Below, one piece after another: positions 10,951 through 23,809 of a stretch of DNA of 64,000 nt (positions are counted from its first letter, which is position 1; each line of letters begins with the position of its first letter). Position numbers and translations under genes: made by a program. Source of the stretch: Ashinkailepas kermadecensis (lineage: Eukaryota; Arthropoda; Thecostraca; Neolepadidae); contig JAOTOM010004742.1 in the NCBI GenBank assembly GCA_034440615.1, positions 341,001 through 405,000 of the forward strand. The letters run 5' to 3'. The notes below the pieces were generated by a model that worked only from the letters and a program-made list of their open reading frames with translations, was not told the origin of the DNA and did no database searches.

Positions 10951-12276
10951 GCTATCATTCCACTATCTCAGACACCACAAACAAACGCCATGATCCCATT
11001 CACCTCTATGCGGATAGTTTGTTGGTGCTTCAGCCGTCCGATGTCACGACGTTGGTCGAGATCGTTCACCGATCCGATTGCTGAGTGCTCCCAAAACGAC
11101 CCGAGTCGTCGCCGACTCGCCGGAGACGTTGAGAGTGCATGTTCCTCCATTGTGTGTGACGTAATGCGCGCAGCAACGTGAGCCCTATACTGGCGTGCAG
11201 TTCATCAACTGTGCGGCGTGGAATCTCATGACTATTCCGCGCAAAATATCGGGTGCTGAACGTCTTCCGGCGAGGACATGTCATTTTCTTCTGTTGTAGT
11301 TGTAGTTTGTGGGCGCATCGTGACGTTTTCCTCCAGGTGTTTTTGAATCGGGGAACTGCATATCCTCTGTGAGCAATGACACGGGTTGCATGTTCTAGTT
11401 GCATTGAGCGCTTCCTGATGACGTTTGATCTACCAAGCTTGGATTCCACACGGAAGACTTTAGGTGGTTCTAAAGATGACAAGTGCAGTTCACAATAAAC
11501 TTCAGCTTAATGTGACTTTCATTTGTCATTCATGAACCATCGTAGACGCACCAAAAGCTCCGCAACAAAAGCCGTGACTCGATTGTAATAATCGGTAAGA
11601 GGAAAAAAGGAAATGTATCAGATGTGCCAAGACGTTCAGCACCAACAAAGTTAGTATCAAAAAGCACGTGTAATCTTTGATAGTCTACAAGGCTCGTTGC
11701 TTGACGTTAAAAAAATTGTCCAACAAGTCCAGAGACACGCATGAAAATCACACCGGACTCTATCAACATCACGTTGGCTCCCGAATAAGTCAGCATAATT
11801 GTGGCACTCTTCTGAAGGCAAGAATTTGGGTTTCGTTAAGCGCCGGTGCCACGCCAGCGATTACACTAAGGGGAGCAGTGCACGAGAACTTCAACTGCAT
11901 AACTGTGCTTTACTGCTGACAAGTTGCAGCGTTGAGCCGACTGGTGCCTGACGCTGGTGGCTGGTGCCCGGCGCTGCTGCGGAGCTCACTCCTGCCGCCA
12001 CTGTAACTGAGATTCACTACCCGGCCGCCGTACCTATGATTCATCACTTGGGCGCCGAGCGACACGATTTGAGCTATGAAATGGACGCGATTGGGTGCCA
12101 CGCGGCTGCCCCCGGCCATCCCCCCTGCGGCCGAGTGGCGGGAAAGTTCTGCCGCCCAGTTGCCGGCGCTTCTCAGAAGGCCCGCGCGTGGCAAGCCCAC
12201 GGAGATTCCGACCAGGACGGCTCGTTTAATAATAGCCGCCGCCGCCGCCGCGCTCGGTCCCAGCGCAGCCGCGCTG
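10951..12276. other. Intron 1, unassigned
   Basis: Ordinary intronic sequence. It becomes CpG-rich from about 11930, where several overlapping frames on both strands look like composition artefacts. Confidence 0.5.
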
Positions 12277-12470
12277 CTACCCTGCCAACGCAGCCGCGCT
12301 GCCAGCTCGGCCCGCTCCACCCGGCAGCTGCCAGGACAGGTGATCTGCGCTGGAGCTCGACCCGATCCACCCGATGGCTGCCAGGACAGGTGATCTGCAC
12401 TGGAGGTCGCCCCGGTCCCCCCGACGGCTGCCGGAGACATGAGATCTGCGCTGGGGGTCGACAGGTCGCG
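12277..12470. repeat. Minisatellite, 50-bp unit, about 3 copies, GC-rich
   Basis: GCTGCCAGGACAGGTGATCT recurs at 12327 and 12377, with a diverged copy at 12427. An older half-copy lies upstream. Confidence 0.8.
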
Positions 12471-14109
12471 ACCTGTTGGCGCGGTAGAGGAACACGTTCA
12501 CCATTCGCGCACGGTGTGCTTCAGCGAAATAACTGGCTATCGCTTAATGTCGTCGGTTTGTTGTCCTCTACTTTATGTCGATGGAGGCTAAAACTATTGC
12601 AGATCAGTTTGTTTTCCCTGGTGTGGGAGGATCGTAAATCTCCATAAGTACGTGGAATTGTTTTGGGAGTTTAATAAACGCTGACAACTTTTAAGGTGAC
12701 CAATTTGTGAGTTAGCGGATAGTTAGCACACAATTTTGCTAGAATCAACTTTCAATCTCCTCTTCAAATGGGCGACCCGCAGTATAATTCCGATCGTCGC
12801 TACCAGAGACATAAAAGTGGATGATTTTGTATGAAAAAATTCGACCATCAAATGGCACAGGTGTCCATTCAGCATTTGCTCTTGCCGTCCTCTGCCTGTC
12901 ACCTCCACCTCGACCCAATCTAACAATTCAATGACTTTGGGGAGAGGTATGGCTTTTGAAAGGCCCGACATTGCCATAAGAAGCCCGACATAGTCGTGAG
13001 CGGCCCGAGCGAATATCAATCATGAATTGCGTCTCACAGCAGTGAATGCCTTTCAAAACTCAAACCGTCCCGATACAGGTCTCGTTATTAGCATCATTGT
13101 CAATTTTCCCTCACTAGCATGCCAGTTTTGGTGGTGAAGCATACCGGTGATTATTTTTTGCAGCAGTGTGCGCAGACTATTGTGACAGGAAGTGCGATAC
13201 TGTCGCAAAGTAAACAAAACCAAATGTCAGGCGGGCGGATAAACACGTCATCGCTCGGCGCCAGGGCTTTGCACGTTGCTAACGCCCTCCGTTTGGCAGT
13301 AGAGGCCCCATGAACGGGCCGCCAACAGCCCGCAACTGTGTTGAGCTTCTTACAATGTTCTAAGAAGCCCAGTACAGCTAAGCCTTGTTCTGCGCGACAC
13401 TGATAAATGTCGGGCCGTTCACACATTCTACCTCCCTCCAAAGTCACGCGCTGTTGTTATGTTATAGCGAAGTCTGGCGTTAGTACGAGACTACTATAGC
13501 GAAGTTTGGCTTAGTACGAGGCTACTATGTCAATGGCCTGCCACAATATCAGGCGTTTTAGCTGTATTACAGTTTCAGTTGCAACACTTATGTTTCAGGT
13601 GGTCCAGTCCCAAACCAATGAAGTATGCTTTGCCGCACAACATAATCAAATATACGGGACGCTTGGAGTTCCCAGTTACCCGAAAACTCATGTTGGTGAC
13701 AAATAGTTTAACGGGAATATCCATGGCCGTAGGAAAAAAATTAAACAATCAGCGGTGTGGCTAGCCAAATTAGATGTGAACAATGCCACTATATCAAAAA
13801 AAAACATACAACAGGTGTTTCCCCAACTTTTGCAGCATACGCTATGTTACGTACCTTACATAAAACATATTCATGAGTTACACAAATTACCTATAGTTCG
13901 TCAATAAGCAGAGAGAACATTTACCGACATATGTCAGTTGCGTGGTAAGCAAAATTACAACGTGGGTAGTGAACCTTGGAATGGAATGTGGTCCCCTGAG
14001 TCACGTAACACAGCTGTCTGTGCGATGCTTTAGAGTTCCCAGTGGCGTGGACTCCTTTGGAGTTTCAGTTGCGGCGACATATCACTGATGATGATTGGCA
14101 ACCTCTATT
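12471..14109. other. Intron 1, unassigned
   Basis: No coding signal. A short duplication, AGCGAAGT(C/T)TGGC(G)TTAGTACGAG, occurs twice at about 13466-13525. Confidence 0.45.
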
Positions 14110-14440
14110 GATGACCAATGCATCGCTAGTGGTGATATATATATCGCTAGTTGTGATCTATACATCGCTAGTGGTGATCTATACATCGCTAGTGGTGATC
14201 TACACATCGCTAGGGATGATCTAGGCATGGTTAGTGATGACTTGTACATCGCTAGTGGTGATCTATTCATCGCTAGTGGTGATCTGTACATCGATGGTGA
14301 TGATCTGTACATCGCTAGTGATGCCTGTACATCGCTAGTGATGATCTGTACATCGATAGTGATTATCTGTACATCGATAGTGATTATCTGTACATCGCTA
14401 GCGGTGATCGATGTGTCTGCAGAGATCAGCAATTGCTGCT
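14110..14440. repeat. Minisatellite, 21-bp unit, about 15 copies (first family)
   Basis: The unit is CATCGCTAGTGGTGATCTAT plus A, with variants CATCGATAGTGATTATCTGT. It merges into the next 21-bp family. Confidence 0.9.
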
Positions 14441-15100
14441 AGTGCTAGTCGATATGCTACAAGTGCTGACCGACAAGTCACTAGTGCTGATTGATATCTC
14501 GCTAGTGCTGATCGATATCTCACTGGTGCTGATCGATATCTCACTGGTGGTGATCGATATGTCACTGGTGGTGATCGATATCTAACTGGTGGTGATCGAT
14601 ATCTCACTGGTGGTGATCGATATGTCACTGGTGGTGATCGATATCTCACTGGTGGTGATCGATATCTCACTGGTGGTGATCGATATCTCACTGGTGGTGA
14701 TCGATATGCCAGTGGTGGTGATCGATATCTCACTGGTGGTGATCAATATCTCACTGGTGGTGATCGATATCTCACTGGTTGTGATCGATATCTCACTGGT
14801 GGTGATCGATATGTCGCGAGTGCCCATCGATATGTGGCTGGTGATTGATATGACACTGGTTGTGATCGATATGTCACTGATTGTGATTGATACGTCACTG
14901 GTGGTGATCGATATGTCGCGAGTGCCCATCGATATGTGGCTGGTGATTGATATGACACTGGTGGTGATCGATATTTCACTGGTGGTGATCGATATGTCAC
15001 TGGTGGTGATCGATATGTCACTGGTGGTGATCGATATGTCACTGGTGGTGATCGATATGTCACTGGTGGTGATCGATATGTCACTGGTGGTGATCGACGC
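14441..15100. repeat. Minisatellite, 21-bp unit, about 31 copies (second family, with a higher-order block)
   Basis: The unit is GATCGATATCTCACTGGTGG plus T, or the ATGTCACT form. The odd block GTCGCGAGTGCCCATCGATA with GTGGCTGGTGATTGATATGA occurs twice, 104 bp apart (about 14812 and 14916), showing duplication of a five-unit block. Because 21 is a multiple of 3, frames on both strands are open with a 7-residue period. Confidence 0.95.
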
Positions 15101-15129
15101 ACAATGTGTGACTAGCAGCCGTTATCGCA

Positions 15130-15252
15130 TGATAACAGTGGTGCAGCGACAGTGGCGACAGTGGTACAGCGACAGTGGTGACAGTGGTACAGCGACAGTG
15201 GTGACAGTGGTACAGCGACAGTGGTGACAGTGGTACAGCGACAGTGGTGACA
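15130..15252. repeat. Minisatellite, 23-bp unit, about 5 copies
   Basis: The unit is ACAGTGGTACAGCGACAGTG followed by GTG, with GTACAGC recurring every 23 bp. Confidence 0.88.
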
Positions 15253-15535
15253 TAAGCACAATAATGATGGCGACTCTACTGCTGGCATACACGCAGCCGG
15301 CTGAGTGGCGAGCGGGCCGTGTGACTCGACAGGTCCATGACTATCCAAACATAGCTGGTGCAGCGGCGGCCGAGGAGGGCGAGCTCTGTGACGGTGGTCG
15401 TCAGCGCGTGCAGATGATACGTCTGTGGCGGCGCCCAGCTGCCGGCCCACGTCGCTCGCCGGGTCACAGCCGGTCGGCCGCCGGCCATACACAGGTCGCG
15501 GTGTTCCGGGTGTCTGCGGTCCCCGCCGCAAACCA

Positions 15536-16275
15536 CACCGAACCACTCTCACACCACACCACACCTCACGACACCACACCGCACCACTCTCACACCACAC
15601 CACACCTCACGACACCACGCCACTGTCACACCGCACCACACCTCGCACCGCACCACTCTCACACTACACCTCACACCGCACCACTCTCACACCACACCAC
15701 ACCTCACACCGCACCACTCTCACACCACACCACACCTCACGACACCGCACCACTCTCACACCACACCACACCTCACGACACAACACCACACCACACCACA
15801 CCACACCACACCACACCACACCGCACCACACCACACCACACCACACCACACCTCACACCACGCCACACCTCACACCAAACCACACCTCACGACAACACAA
15901 CACACCTCACACCACACCACACCTCACGACACCGCACCACTCTCACACCACACCACACCTCACGACACCGCACCACTCTCACACCACACCACACCTCACG
16001 ACACAACACCACACCACACCACACCACACCACACCACACCACACCACACCTCACACCACGCCACACCTCACACCACACCACACCTCACGACACCACACCA
16101 CACCTCACACCACACCACACCTCACGACACCGCACCACACCTCACACCACACCACACCTCACGACACCACACCACACCACACCACACCACACCACACCAC
16201 ACCACACCACACCACACCTCACGACACCACACCACACCACACCACACCTCACGACATCACGCCACTGTCACACCG
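15536..16275. repeat. (CACAC)n-type pentanucleotide satellite with higher-order blocks
   Basis: Long runs of CACAC/ACACC are interrupted by CTCACGACAC and GCACCACTCTCACACC. Blocks such as CTCACGACACCGCACCACTC repeat several times. The resulting His/Thr/Pro frames on the + strand are artefacts. Confidence 0.95.
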
Positions 16276-16315
16276 CCTGATGGTCGTCACGACCACCACA
16301 CATTATACGCGTATG

Positions 16316-16317
<2 letters not shown>

Positions 16318-16360
<43 letters not shown>
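16318..16360. repeat. (TA)n microsatellite
   Basis: About 21 uninterrupted TA units. Confidence 0.95.
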
Positions 16361-16361
<1 letters not shown>

Positions 16362-17937
16362 CGTGCCTATTATGCTATGCTGCGAACTGTTCCTGAAGGA
16401 GATGCTGATGCGACGTTGTGATGAAGATGGGATGAAGATGTCACTAGAAACGTCTTTGAATATGGTTGAGTTCCAACCGTTGTCAAAGCAACTTTGCGTG
16501 GAATTGATTTGTAATTCGAAATTCATCATTTAATTATTTTAGTCAATCTGGCATTCCGACAATTGAGTGGTTGCGGAATTTCCATTAAGATAAGAATTCC
16601 ATTCTCTGTTTTTTTTTCAGTTATGAAGCTTATCTCCTTTTTCTTGTTCGTGGAATGTTCCATTCAATTTTCGTCCTCGATTTATGCTCAACCACGGCTC
16701 GCCGAAAAACGACTGCCACGATGTTGTGACGTCACAGGATACTGAGCGTTGGCCGCTGGCTGGCTCTGTAATCCCCAAATTAGAAGCGGTGGACATGAGG
16801 TCGATTATTCGTATTTTGTAGCTTTTTATCAAACTGAAGTTCGTGGTTTGGGGTTATGCTGTTCTGGGTGATCTACAGGAAGGGAGAATAAGATGCTAGG
16901 CATGGTCGAAGGCCGCGTTTTCGCTGGCCGGACGGGATGATGTCAAAGAAGGGACTTCCCATGTGCACGGACAGCAGCTCCTCCAGATTAGGAGCCATGA
17001 GTTTGCATGACCTATGCATTGTCAGTGCTCCTTCAGGTTCTAGTGTTCCCAAATTTGCAGGGTCCCATGAATTTACGGAGTTCCCTGGGGTCCATGAAAG
17101 GGCGGCGACACTTCTTTTGGCCAGGGGCGAACACTTATTTTAGACTCATTATTTGCCATGCGACGCTATGGGGTTCACCTTCAAAAGCCCTTCGGAGAGC
17201 GTGAGAGGAACCTGCTCCCCCTGCTCTCCTCCATAATCTGCCGCCCTTGGGTTCAGGGCGCCCTGAGGTGCCACAGCTCCACCTGTTGTCACAGGACTTC
17301 TTGACTTGATAGCTCCACTGAGTTTCCAAGGCACCGAGTTTCTGGGCCCCGACTCCTTTGGGGCTCCGGGGAATCTTGAGTTGGCGGCATCCCAAGAGCT
17401 TCAGGGCTCCCCTGATGTTCGAGGGCCGGTGAGTTTTCCCCTCTCTCCCTGTGGTTGCAGACCCTGTGAGTTGACAGGTCTGCTAAGTTGTTGGAACCCC
17501 CAGCTCTCCTGGTGCTTCAGGGTCCCTTGAGTTGAGTGGACAGGGTCTTGTGAGGATCCAGGGTCCCTGAAGTACTAGTGACTCCCGAGTAGGAAGGGAC
17601 GACTTGCCAGTGCTTTTCAAAATTGTAAGGCCCTATGTCCTATGTCTCCTGAGTTACCAGACCCCCAGAGATGCTAGTGTCTTTGGGTTTCCAGGACCTC
17701 CCCTCCCCCCCCCCCCCACCCACCTCAATGTTCAATGTCTTCCTTCTCCGATTTGCCGAGATGTCCCTGCCCAAGTTTCAGGGTCTCCCTCCCCGAGTTT
17801 TTAGGGTATCTCCCGGATTTTCGAGTCCCCCTCGCTCGAGTTTTCGGCACCTTGTGACTGCTAAAGAGCTCAGATTCCAGACGAGATCCGTAAACGTGGA
17901 ACAAAAAGTTCCATGGTTCCGAAATTATGCCTCGGCG
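16361..17937. other. Intron 1; includes a degenerate GAGTTTCCAGGG-like repeat field
   Basis: From about 17020 to 17860 short motifs such as GAGTTSCCAGGGTCCC, GCTTCAGGG and TTCGAGGG recur at irregular 20-30-bp spacing, as in an old decayed minisatellite. No gene is seen. Confidence 0.5.
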
Positions 17938-18232
17938 ATCTGGAGAAGGCCTTTCAGACCGCTCAGAGGAGCCCAGGCGGTTGTCATCACCCTATCAGAC
18001 CGCTCAGAGGAGCCCAGGCGGTTGTCATCACCCTTTCAGACCGCTCAGAGGAGCCCAGGCGGTTGTCATCACCCTTTCAGACCGCTCAGAGGAGCCCAGG
18101 CGGTTGTCATCACCCTATCTGGAGAAGGCCTTTCAGACCGCTCAGAGGAGCCCAGGCGGTTGTCATCACCCTATCTGGAGAAGGCCTTTCAGACCGCTCA
18201 GAGGAGCCCAGGCGGTTGTCATCACCCTATCC
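17938..18232. repeat. Minisatellite, about 41-bp unit (56 with insertion), 6 copies
   Basis: The core is CAGACCGCTCAGAGGAGCCC then AGGCGGTTGTCATCACCCT. Three copies carry an extra ATCTGGAGAAGGCCTTT. Confidence 0.93.
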
Positions 18233-20470
18233 TCGTCCCCCATCCCATTGGCTACGCTGCTGCCTTCCCGTTCAACAAGGTGGAGGGCCAGAATAACACG
18301 AGGACTTTCGTTTCACTCATCAATTTCTGGAATCCTCCACTCCTGGAACACGCACCCGCATTCCCGCACCTCTGCTTCTGTATTTCGGGACGTATGGAGC
18401 GTACAAAAAATGCTCTCCGGACGTGGCTTTATCCGCATCCGTGTACTTGGGCACTAAACACCAACCATGTTTGTGCGCGGTGCCGGCCCGGGCCGTGTAC
18501 TGTTCAACCAGGCACGTCCCACCAACAGGAGCCGTCTTTTGGTCACGTGACTTTAAGATGTAGATAGTATTGAAATATTCCGAAATGTCGAAGTTTTAGA
18601 CTGGTGAAAAAGCACCACCGGAATATTTGGCATATTTTTGTACTCTAGAAGACTCACTTATTTTATAATAAAGCAGCCAGTCCATTCGACTGACACATAT
18701 TAAATCACTAGACCTGCTGGCCATCTATGCACAAGATGTAGCGGGCAGCTGGAGAACCAACAATAAGACGTTAAGATATTCATGGTGTGATGCTTCTAAA
18801 CATAGCCTGAGTTAAGCTGCATTTCAGGCAGCCCATCTCGTTGGTTTGCCCTGTGAAGCCAACAGTTTGCCCTGCTTGCCACAAGTTTGCCCTGTGAAGC
18901 CATAGCATGGGTAGTGGGAGGCCATGTCACCACATACCACCACATGCCATCCCATCCCGCGACGAGCTGGGCCATCAATTCGGCACGCAGCTGGGAGCGA
19001 TCAAACGCTATCGCACGAAACTCCATCAAATATCCCTGGAAGCGTTCCGTGTAGGTGTATTAGTTCACGCCGCACGACCGAAACGTAGTTTAGTGGCAAT
19101 CGGAACCGACGGATTCCCGTAAACCTTTGGCCTTATCGATCTGCCAGAAGTCGCCTTACATTCGTTGACCTGCTCAATTTCGTGCAGCATATTGCGGGCT
19201 GCAATGGAGTCACGCTGATTCTACAATGTGATTGAATGTCATAGCTTTGAAGTGCAGTCTGAAATGTCGCTGATTGACATGGATAGATAGTGTTTGATGG
19301 TGTTTGATGCGTTGCTGAACCAGCCCAGGAATTGTGCTTCGCCAGTCGCTTGCAATCTGACATGGAGTTACAGAGCATCTCCATGCTGGCGAAAAGTCGT
19401 CGAGCAGCATATTCGATCGGTATCTCGACATATTTCCATTTATTGATCTGATTCTTTTCTGAAATATCGAGGCTTTCCGCTGCTGCAGTATCAGCAGTAT
19501 CAGCTCCGACGAGCCGGAGACGCCAGCTACGACTATGGGACCTTTTCCAGATCGGACAATTGATTATGGGGGAATAGCGATGAAGGCAGTAGGAAAGCAG
19601 TCGCCGTCGTACAGCCTGTCACGATGGCTGTATTCCCTGGCTGGTGTCGGACTAAGCGGAGGATATTGGCTCACTGCCTGCTCAATCGGTATGCACTTGC
19701 CAAGCGGTTCAAACTAGCTCCCGAAGCCACGCCAACTGTTCCTTGGAGGTGACGGAACCGGCTCCAACCAATTGAGCTGGTTCCGTCTGACTGTGTCCCG
19801 TATCCTGACTGTGGTGCGTGCTTTAAATAATGCATTGATGCATACTTATGCGTTCTCAACTGGTACCGTCATCACGTCATCACGCTTGAATCGATTTGAT
19901 GTCTTCGGGCCATGCCACTATCCGCATATCCGGATCCATTTCACGAGACTATAGTTATGGACGAAATACTGCGAACCTGCACGCAATGCTGTTGCTTAGT
20001 CAATATGCTGACGTATCAGCTGCATGGTTTGATTAGCCAGCATAGTTAGTCATCCGCTTATTCATGCCACCCTTCTTGACTGTCTCGCCGAAATTAATGG
20101 CGCAGGTAAATAGTCAAGCTGCCACATGTGATGACAATGAATGCCACGCCAACAAAGGAAACAAACGTAAAATATTTACAATGGAAAAATATTCCTTGGT
20201 GAGGATGAGCCGCTGGCGCGCCGGAATCCATCCATCGATTACCTGTACACCCGGCGGTCGAGCCGCAGTTCACACTTCCACCGCAGCGTGTGCCACCATT
20301 GATTTCACCTCGAACTAACGACACACTCAACACACTCGACTTCCAACCGACGAGGACTCGGGCCGTTCTTGACAAAGCCGGATTTGGCCGACACCGGGCC
20401 GCATCGGTGCCGGTGCCGGCGGCGGTTGCCGGCGAGCCGTGTCCCACACGCCTCCCGTGCGGCCCCATCC
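18233..20470. other. Intron 1, unassigned
   Basis: Nothing identifiable. A small tandem of GTTTGCCCTGTGAAGCCA lies at about 18848-18902. Confidence 0.45.
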
Positions 20471-20536
20471 GCCTCGGTGCGATCCGCCGCGGTGCGATCC
20501 GCCGCGGTGCGATCCGCCGCGGTGCGATCCGCCGCA
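20471..20536. repeat. Minisatellite, 15-bp unit, about 4 copies, CpG-rich
   Basis: The unit is CGCGGTGCGATCCGC. It sits in a CpG-rich block (about 20210-20900) with overlapping open frames on both strands that I treat as a composition effect. Confidence 0.88.
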
Positions 20537-21278
20537 CCGGCCTTCGGCGCAGCTCACTGCCGACCCGGCGAGCGATTACTCTATCGGGAAGTTGCCTCTC
20601 ACGACGCGTTGACTACGCGCCGCAGTCGCAGCCCTGCCGATCTGCTCGTCGCTCGCGAGTCATTCACCAATTACGGCCGCGTAATTTGGGGCTGGTCCCG
20701 GCACGCCGCGCTTGTTGCCGCGCCGCCGTGCGAGACGCGCTCGACCGCGTGCGGCATGGCACGCGCGCCAGCCATGCACGCGGCACGCCCGTGTCGCACG
20801 TGCACGGCCCGCAAATGGGCGACGTGCGCTGTGCCGTGCGCGCGTCTGGCTGGCGGGGGGGGAGACGCTGGGGACACGACGAGCGGCGTGACTGAGGCCT
20901 GCTCCTGCTTGTTGCGCCGGCGTGGTTGGATTCCATTTTTGAAGTGGTATTCTGTAGTGGCGTCGGCGAGGTATGCGAGTAGAGCCTCTCCCCTCGGCTG
21001 GCATTGTCTGTGGTGACTTTTGGTTTAAAAATAAATGGCGCGATGCGCATCGATACGGGTGGTGCGAAGGACGGGAATGACGCATTCGAAATATGCTGCT
21101 ACACAAACAGACATATGCAGATATGCATATACCACAGCAACTGAGAATAACTAACCTTTAAGAAGCTGGTGGTGTGATCTAACAATCAGCAGGGTGATTG
21201 TACTGCACTGTATTCTAATCCGAGGTTGCCTATCGCCACGCCACTACATCAGTTCGTGACGATGCTGCTCTGTTTCAG
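20537..21278. other. End of intron 1, CpG-rich then ordinary
   Basis: No coding support. GC content drops from about 20930 onward before exon B. Confidence 0.45.
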
Positions 21279-21411
21279 TTCCTGCCCGTGACATGAACTT
21301 CACCCATGAGAAGCCGACCACCAGCTCTATCAACGTGTCCTGCCTGGCAGACGGCGTGTTTCCGTCCCCCAGACTGCAAGTGTTTGTTCAACAGGAGGGC
21401 AAGGCCGACAG
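21279..21411 (+). CDS. Exon B: first half of Ig domain 2
   Basis: The acceptor is CTCTGTTTCAG at 21268-21278. Continuing in phase 1 from exon A gives VPARDMNFTHEKP and then INVSCLADGVFPSP, the B-strand cysteine region of a C2-type Ig domain (Cys144 of the joined protein). Sequons are NFT and NVS. The exon ends GACAG followed by GCAAGT, a consensus GC-AG type donor. The nearest GT donor (CAA/GTTCGC, 21416) fits the consensus poorly and would need a different acceptor at exon C (after CGACGACAG) to keep frame, giving ADRQ-LKD instead of ADS-RRQLKD. Both junctions encode nearly the same protein; the GC donor is favoured by its match to the U1 consensus. Confidence 0.83.
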
Positions 21412-22055
21412 GCAAGTTCGCCCCGAGCGTGACACGTGGTAGCTGGCACCGGTGACACGGCACACCTATTTCCGGTGGTTCTCGGATAAATGAGTGGCGA
21501 GTTTCTTCCATGATCTCACTGAATGTCTCTTAAATTGAGATGGGCGAACTGCGCGAGGAGATTCCAAACCTGATAGTCTCGCAGAAGGGAAGTGTGCACT
21601 GGGCAGCATAGCTATTTAATTCTTGCTATTAGTTAAGTCGTGCTACAACGTACGCACGTAACCACTGGCAGCAAGACGAGCTGGACAGGAACGGCAAGAG
21701 AGAAGAACGCTGGTTATGCATTTGAATGAGGATTTTATGAAAAACGCAAAGGAACAAAGTTCCTTGATATTAGATGAGTTACTCCCAGCACAAACCGATG
21801 GGAAGCAGCCTCGCAGGAACACATGTAAGAGTATTCCATAAAACATATACAACTTTAACGGGATGTAATGAACGGTGATTCAACGGCAGGGCATCGTGCA
21901 TGTCGATAACAGGAGGCGTGTGTCCTACAGCACCTACAGCACATGACCAGCGACTTCAAAGTCCACAGTCCACCACCCTCCCCCTCCCTCCCCCACCCCA
22001 ATGTTGTTCGTCACGTCCCAGAGTCGGGTTGTTGCCTTTGAAGGAGGGCCAAGTG

Positions 22056-22056
22056 G

Positions 22057-22128
<72 letters not shown>

Positions 22129-22130
22129 AA
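22056..22130. repeat. (GA)n microsatellite
   Basis: About 33 GA units with a few AT/AA interruptions. Confidence 0.95.
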
Positions 22131-23329
22131 GAGAAAGCAATACCAGTGAGAGCAGTGACTCATAGCCTAACTTAGCCCATTTGTCATGTCGGCGGCGAAC
22201 GTGATCCGTTCTCCCCCAACGCAAAATACAGCAAGCAGCACACACTAAGCTTCGACCTGCCTCCTCTTCCTCATCTGACGAGGCCTTCACTTTCAGGTTG
22301 TCTCGTTTACCTTCAGAACCCCAATTTCCGCTTGGCGCAAGTTGCATCGATTGCACACCTCTTCTCACTTTGGTATAAGTTGGTATGGTACAGTTACTGC
22401 CGGGCACTATTCAGCTCTCAAGACAGCGTAATCCTCAAATGGCTTCATTACCCGTCGGAGAGCCAAGTAATATCGTCATAGCAAACGTCGAACTGATTCA
22501 AAGAGCTATTCAGCACCTCGGAGAAATCGCTGCGGATGGTATTCGGGGCATACGCCTCGCCATTTGCGGCTGCGTTGCACAGTAAAACTACACTCGAAAA
22601 CCTGTTGCTAATCTTGTCGACAAATCAGGTTTTGGTGTAAAATTGTTGTTCCATGGATTAGATTCCCATTGCTCTTTCTTCGAATTGCTAACGCCTGAAA
22701 CTATCCGCACGAATCGCACTGTATCTGTTCCCAGATTCAACGTATGAATGGCCACGTGATACAACCCATTCGCCTCTGCAATGTTTCAAAGCAAACGACG
22801 ACAAATTGATCGGCCGGCGTAAGAGGCGGCCAATGGCGTATTGATATGCATACTATTACCGTCAATGCGTTTTAGATATATCAATTCAAGGAGAGCTTGA
22901 TAAATTATAATCAACGGCCAAACTAATGAATCCTCCATGCACTCCCAAAACAGACAGCAATGTTCTGCGTTCAGGCTTCCCGTGAACGATTCGTTTCTAC
23001 ATCCGAAGTATTGCAATAATATGTTCAAAGCACAACAAAAGCAGGTGTTGATGGTGCTTTTAAAGGTTAGGTTCTGAAACCAAGTCGCTCACATAGATCA
23101 ACAACAACAACTGTTGGCAAACGTTTTGTGGAAATATAGAAGTTATTCCAGCTCGATATTCTATTGCTATGTAAATAATAAGACTTGACTTGTGTTTACC
23201 GCTACGTGCGTGCAGTTTGCACCGCTGTTACATGCGCCCAATTTTAATTATTGTTCTGGGCTTCGAACACGATCAACTTCCCGACATTGACATTTGACAT
23301 ATGGCAGATCACGGCTCTTATGTGACTTG
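22131..23329. other. Intron 2 (between exons B and C), unassigned
   Basis: AT-richer sequence without a recognised feature. Confidence 0.45.
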
Positions 23330-23778
23330 CGATACCTGTGACACCTCCGATGCCTGCGATACCTGCGATACGTGTGATGCCTGCGATACCTGCGATACAT
23401 GTGATACCTACGATGCCCCCGATACCTGCAATACCTGCGATACCTGCGATACCTGCGATACCTGCACTACCTGCGCTACCTGCGCTACCTGCGCTACCTG
23501 CGATACCTGCGATACCTGCGATTCCTGCGATATTTGTGAAGCATGTGATGCCTGTGATACATGTGATACCTGTGATGCCTGTGATACCTGTGATACCTTC
23601 AATAACTGCGATATATGTGATACCTGTGATACCCACGATACATGCGATATCTGCGATACCCGCGATACCCGCGATACCTGTGATGTCTGTGATACCTGCG
23701 ATACCTGCAACATCGGTGACACCTGTGATACCTGCGACACCTGCGATACCTGCGACACCTGTGATACATGTGGTGTGT
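23330..23778. repeat. Minisatellite, 9-bp unit (TGCGATACC), about 50 copies
   Basis: The 9-bp unit keeps every frame periodic in three residues. On + these are Cys-Asp-Thr or Ala-Ile-Pro, and on - Gly-Ile-Ala or Gln-Val-Ser. The array ends at a TGTGTGAG stretch directly before the branch point and acceptor of exon C. Confidence 0.95.
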
Positions 23779-23809
23779 GAGTGCTAACCCTGCTCTCTGA
23801 CCCGGGCAG

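Noticed and set aside
11964..12647. 227-codon + frame in a CpG-rich block
   Set aside because: Overlaps equally long minus-strand frames and a 50-bp tandem repeat; no domain, lies inside intron 1.
15264..16396. His/Thr/Pro-rich frames of 323-338 codons
   Set aside because: Pure pentanucleotide repeat translation.
20290..21016. 201- and 215-codon frames
   Set aside because: High-GC composition opens both strands; includes a 15-bp repeat and lies in intron 1.
23301..23780. Cys-Asp-Thr repeat protein of 159 codons
   Set aside because: Translation of the 9-bp intronic minisatellite; it ends at a stop before exon C and has no start context.
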